Assembly: GCA_963815475.1 (NCBI GenBank)
Contig: CAWFHD010000003.1
Location: 496,001 to 560,000 of the forward strand
DNA length: 64,000 bases
DNA from: Sulfopaludibacter sp963815475
Lineage (GTDB): Bacteria; Acidobacteriota; Terriglobia; Bryobacterales; Bryobacteraceae
Reading direction: 5' to 3'
Shown: in pieces, positions 60,912 to 64,000 of the stretch
Position numbering within the stretch: position 1 is the stretch's first letter
Layout of the letters: the number at the start of each line of letters is the position of its first letter
Translations under genes and position numbers: made by a program
The notes under the pieces: model-generated
What the model saw: the letters and a program-made list of their open reading frames with translations, nothing else
The model's database searches: none
Told to the model about the DNA's origin: nothing

Positions 60912-63563
60912 ATGCGCGTCGCCTACAAGCTCAAACGACTCTTCGACAATCTGTTCCGGCGGCATCGGGTGGAAGACACACTCGACTCCGAATTGCGCGC
61001 CTATGTAGAAGAGCTGACCGATCGGAACATCGCCAAGGGCATACCTCGCGATCTGGCGCGTCGGCAGGCGCTGCTGGAAGCGGACGGCATCGAGCAGATC
61101 AAAGAGGAAGTCCGGGAGACATGGCTCGGACGGGGCATCGACGCCACTTTTCAGGACATTCGATATGCGTTCCGCTCGCTCGGGCGGTCTCCGGGCTTCG
61201 CGGCGGTCGTAGTCTCGACGCTCGCGCTTGGGATTGGCGCCACTCTCACCATGTTCAGCCTGATGCGCGCGGTGCTGTGGCGTCCGCTGCCTTATCCGGA
61301 ACCGGACCGGATTGTCACCATCCGGGTGGACGCCCGCAACGTTAAGGACACCGGCGCGACCTTTGGTGAGGTGGTCGATCTGAGAGATCTCAGCCGCTCC
61401 TTCGAGCAGGTTTCGACGATCCATAGCGCGGATGCGAACCTGGAATTCCCCGGCGAAACGGAGCGCGTCACGGCTGCGAAGGTGACCGATGACTTCCTAC
61501 CGCTGCTGGGGGCGCGCCCTCAACTGGGCCGCCCGCTCGATTCGCGCATCGACGACGGCAAGCAGCAAGCCTTCGCAGTTCTGATCAGCGACGAGTTGTG
61601 GCGCCGCCGGTTTGCCGCCGACCCGGCGATTGTCGGGCGAACGCTGCGTCTCAACGATCTCGACGTGCGTATCGCCGGTGTACTGGCTCCCGGGTTTCGG
61701 GTCGAGGATTGGGACCGCATCGACGTGTGGTTCCCCTATGCGCTGAGCCCAACGCGCTCATACCGCGGCATCCCGATCACGGCGCGGCTCAGGCGCGGAG
61801 TCACGCTCCACCAGGCGAATGCCGAACTGCAAACGCTGGCGGCGCAATTCGAGCATCAGTACCCGGATTTCTATTCGGGCGATAAAGGATGGCAGGCATC
61901 GCCCTTCGATCGCGGACCCGGCGCGAAAGTCGCATTCACAGCCCGACTGCTGCATGATGACATGACGCGCGAAGCCCGCCCGGCGCTGTTCCTGCTGTCA
62001 GGCGCTGTGGGGTTTGTGCTGCTGATTGCCTGTGTCAACGTCGCCAACCTGATGCTGGCGCGAGGCTCGGCGCGGCAGCGTGAGTTGGAGATCCGGCGGG
62101 CGCTGGGCGCGGGAAGAATCCGAATCGTCCGGCAGTTGCTTACGGAAAGCCTCGTGCTTGCGGTGGCCTCGGCCGCCATCGGACTGTTGTGCGCGCGCTT
62201 CGGGCTGGAAGCGATCGGGCGCCTGAGCAACTCGCACCTTCCTCTGCGATCGAGGATCGAGATGGACGCGCCCGTTGCCCTTTTCGCCCTGGCGCTCGCG
62301 GTAGTCACCAGCATTGCGTTCGGGTTGCTGCCGGCATGGCGACTGGCATCGGGCAGGACAGGGCATCCGCTACGCGGCGGTCGTACGGAAACGGCTGGCT
62401 CCGGGGCGCGGAGGCTGCAGCGGGCGTTGGTAGTGGCGGAAGTCGCGCTGTCGATAGTGCCGCTGGTTTGCGGGGGGCTGATGCTCCGTTCATTCCTCAA
62501 TCTGCTGCACTCGCCTCTGGGGTTCGATCCTGCCAACGTGGTGACCGCCTCGGTGGATGTCAACCACAAGAGATTTCCGAAGACGGAGCAGAAATGGGTG
62601 TGGCTGCGCGACGTGCTCGACCGGGTGCGGGCGCTTCCGGGAGTGCTTTCGGTGAGCGCCGTGAGTCCTCTGCCCCTCGCGGAGCAAGAGCGGCGGCGCG
62701 TGGGGCGCGCCGATCAGCCCGACGTTCCGCCGATCCAGGCGACGCAGCAAATCGCTCTTCCCGGGTATCTGGGCGCTATCGGCACGCCGCTGCTGGAGGG
62801 CCGCGACTTCACAGACGACGATATCTGGCGCGGCGTGACGATTATCGATGAGGGCCTGGCAAAACGTCTATGGCCGGAAGGCGCGATCGGAAAGCGCCTG
62901 GCGGTTTATCGGACCGGTTGGCGGAATGACCTGGAGGTGGTTGGCGTGGCGGCCGCGGTGCGCGCCACGCGGGTGCGGGATGACAACGCTCCTCACTTCA
63001 TGATGCCGTATGGCGATTATCCGGTGGAGATGTCGCTGGTGATCAAAACACGACTGGCGGCATCGCAGATAGCGCCAGGGATCAAGCTCGCGGTAGATGC
63101 GGCGCATGGTGGGAGGGCGGCGTTCGACATTCGGCCAATGAGTGACTACGTGACGGATTCGATCGGCGATACGCGGTTCATATTGTTCGTGCTGGCGGCA
63201 TTCGCAGGCGCGTCGGTGCTGTTGGCAGCAGTAGGTCTCTACGGAACGCTGGCATATCTGACGGCGCAACGGACGCGGGAATTCGGCATCCGCCTGGCGC
63301 TGGGGTCGAGTGTGCGGGCAATCGTCGCCATCGTGATGCGGGAGGGTGTCTTGCTGGCGGTGGCGGGCACGGCGCTGGGGTTGGCTGGAGTTGCGGCAGT
63401 GACAAGCGCGATTCGGGGACTGCTCTACGGAGTGCGGCCGCTGGATGGAGTCACACTACTCGCAGTGGCTGGGTTAGTGGCAATGGTCGCGGTGGCCGCC
63501 GCCGGCGTGCCGGCGTGGCGCGCGACGCGAATCGATCCACAGACATCCCTGCGAAGCGAGTAG
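60912..63563 (+). CDS. ADOP-type orphan ABC permease (MacB/FtsX, intact)
   Basis: An 883-aa intact copy. N-terminal prefix domain about 1-75 (LDSELRAYVEELTDRNIAKGIPRDLARRQALLEA), TM1 near 95-115, MacB-type core 1, FtsX 1 with LLIACVNVANLMLARGSARQRELEIRRALGAGRIRIVRQL, core 2 and FtsX 2 (LAAFAGASVLLAAVGLYGTLAYLTAQRTREFGIRLALG), ending with ATRIDPQTSLRSE. ATG 60912 with GGAG about 10 nt upstream. No ATPase is encoded nearby. It is regulated by the PadR protein directly upstream. Confidence 0.93.
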   Translation: MRVAYKLKRLFDNLFRRHRVEDTLDSELRAYVEELTDRNIAKGIPRDLARRQALLEADGIEQIKEEVRETWLGRGIDATFQDIRYAFRSLGRSPGFAAVVVSTLALGIGATLTMFSLMRAVLWRPLPYPEPDRIVTIRVDARNVKDTGATFGEVVDLRDLSRSFEQVSTIHSADANLEFPGETERVTAAKVTDDFLPLLGARPQLGRPLDSRIDDGKQQAFAVLISDELWRRRFAADPAIVGRTLRLNDLDVRIAGVLAPGFRVEDWDRIDVWFPYALSPTRSYRGIPITARLRRGVTLHQANAELQTLAAQFEHQYPDFYSGDKGWQASPFDRGPGAKVAFTARLLHDDMTREARPALFLLSGAVGFVLLIACVNVANLMLARGSARQRELEIRRALGAGRIRIVRQLLTESLVLAVASAAIGLLCARFGLEAIGRLSNSHLPLRSRIEMDAPVALFALALAVVTSIAFGLLPAWRLASGRTGHPLRGGRTETAGSGARRLQRALVVAEVALSIVPLVCGGLMLRSFLNLLHSPLGFDPANVVTASVDVNHKRFPKTEQKWVWLRDVLDRVRALPGVLSVSAVSPLPLAEQERRRVGRADQPDVPPIQATQQIALPGYLGAIGTPLLEGRDFTDDDIWRGVTIIDEGLAKRLWPEGAIGKRLAVYRTGWRNDLEVVGVAAAVRATRVRDDNAPHFMMPYGDYPVEMSLVIKTRLAASQIAPGIKLAVDAAHGGRAAFDIRPMSDYVTDSIGDTRFILFVLAAFAGASVLLAAVGLYGTLAYLTAQRTREFGIRLALGSSVRAIVAIVMREGVLLAVAGTALGLAGVAAVTSAIRGLLYGVRPLDGVTLLAVAGLVAMVAVAAAGVPAWRATRIDPQTSLRSE

Positions 63564-63583
63564 AAACTAAGTCTGAGTCCTTC

Positions 63584-64000
63584 TCAAATACCCGCATACC
63601 AGGCGTAGCCGCCTTCGGGAGACGCAGAGCCCAAGCCTTTGCCGAACTGTTTCAGGCTATCGGTAACGGTGAGGCTGGCGATATACTTGACGCTCTTGTA
63701 GCCGAGCTGCCGGGGAACGCGCAGTCGCAGCGGTCCGCCGAAGGGAACGGGAAGGTCGGCGCCATTCATGCTGTGGGCCACGAGCGTTTGCGGATGCAAG
63801 GCGTCGACCATGTCGATGCTCTCCCACCAGTCGGGTTGAATCGAACGGTAGACCACATATCGCGCCTGGGGTAGAGTTTCAACGGCGTCCAGAATCTGGG
63901 AGAGCGGCACGCCGCGCCATTCGGCAATATATGACCATCCCTCTTCGCAGGCCAGATGGGTGATTTGACTGCGCGCAGGAAGGCTCTTGAGGTCGTCGAG
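63584..64000 (-). CDS. Molybdopterin-dependent oxidoreductase, sulfite oxidase/MsrP-like (partial, 5' end outside)
   Basis: The C-terminal 138 codons of a sulfite-oxidase-fold enzyme continue past the right edge. THLACEEGWSYIAEWRGVPLSQIL carries the cysteine expected to bind the molybdenum in this family. Further conserved parts are YRSIQPDWWESIDMVDALHPQTLVAHSMNGADLPVPFGGPLRLRVPRQLGYKSVKYIASLTV. The stop is TGA at 63586-63584. The gene is convergent with the permease gene; its N-terminal part (signal peptide, any partner subunit) is not in the window, so MsrP versus other sulfite-oxidase-like subfamilies cannot be settled. Confidence 0.88.
   Translation of the reverse strand, partial: LDDLKSLPARSQITHLACEEGWSYIAEWRGVPLSQILDAVETLPQARYVVYRSIQPDWWESIDMVDALHPQTLVAHSMNGADLPVPFGGPLRLRVPRQLGYKSVKYIASLTVTDSLKQFGKGLGSASPEGGYAWYAGI

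Noticed and set aside
1..64000. CRISPR arrays, prophage, integrase, IS elements, tRNA or rRNA genes
   Set aside because: No regularly spaced repeats, no transposase or integrase motifs and no tRNA/rRNA-like stretches were recognised; the phage-like segment in the 779-aa protein stands alone and does not make a prophage.

Overview
The window reads as a high-GC chromosomal segment of an Acidobacteriota genome, most likely from the Solibacter/Bryobacter lineage. The basis is gene-family content: four 'acidobacterial duplicated orphan permease' (ADOP) genes with PadR-type regulators, an NHL-repeat protein ending in the Solibacter-type C-terminal domain (TIGR03437-like), two very large TonB-dependent receptors with an N-terminal carboxypeptidase-regulatory-like domain, and many TPR, FG-GAP and beta-propeller proteins. 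No rRNA, tRNA, CRISPR array, IS element or integrase was recognised.

Layout. (1) 17-6803, plus strand: a tripartite RND efflux operon (pump, adaptor, TolC-like channel) with overlapping stop/start codons. (2) 14342-6835, minus strand: ABC ATPase, ABC-2 permease, a membrane polyferredoxin with an N-terminal cupredoxin domain, an FG-GAP propeller protein and a TPR protein. The architecture recalls nos accessory genes, but the cupredoxin has lost the CuA ligands and no nosZ is present. (3) 14400-25325: two TonB-dependent receptors with good promoters, flanking a TMTC-like glycosyltransferase/TPR membrane protein and a TauE-type permease. (4) 25544-30436: anti-sigma-like zinc-finger protein and sigma-like factor, divergent (11 bp) from a secreted TPR-CHAT putative protease. 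(5) 30730-37120, minus strand: a sugar-metabolism locus with a GH172/DUF2961 protein, a divergent nucleotidyltransferase and an 1113-aa fusion of a GHMP sugar kinase to a UDP-sugar pyrophosphorylase domain. (6) 37836-45405: secreted repeat protein, PQQ-type sugar dehydrogenase, AlkZ-like winged-helix protein, YncE-like propeller, NHL protein. (7) 45431-63563: orphan permeases and PadR regulators, interrupted by a minus-strand block (52021-57332) that includes a 779-aa protein with four cysteine-rich modules. (8) A sulfite-oxidase-family gene runs off the right edge.

Quality note: at least five genes are broken by apparent single-base indels near G/C-rich runs, and one carries a 32-bp tandem duplication. 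The breaks do not follow function and repairing each one restores a conserved family sequence, so most are probably assembly errors. The main candidates for something new are the Cys-module protein, the kinase-pyrophosphorylase fusion locus, the cupredoxin-polyferredoxin-ABC cluster and the sigma/anti-sigma/CHAT module.
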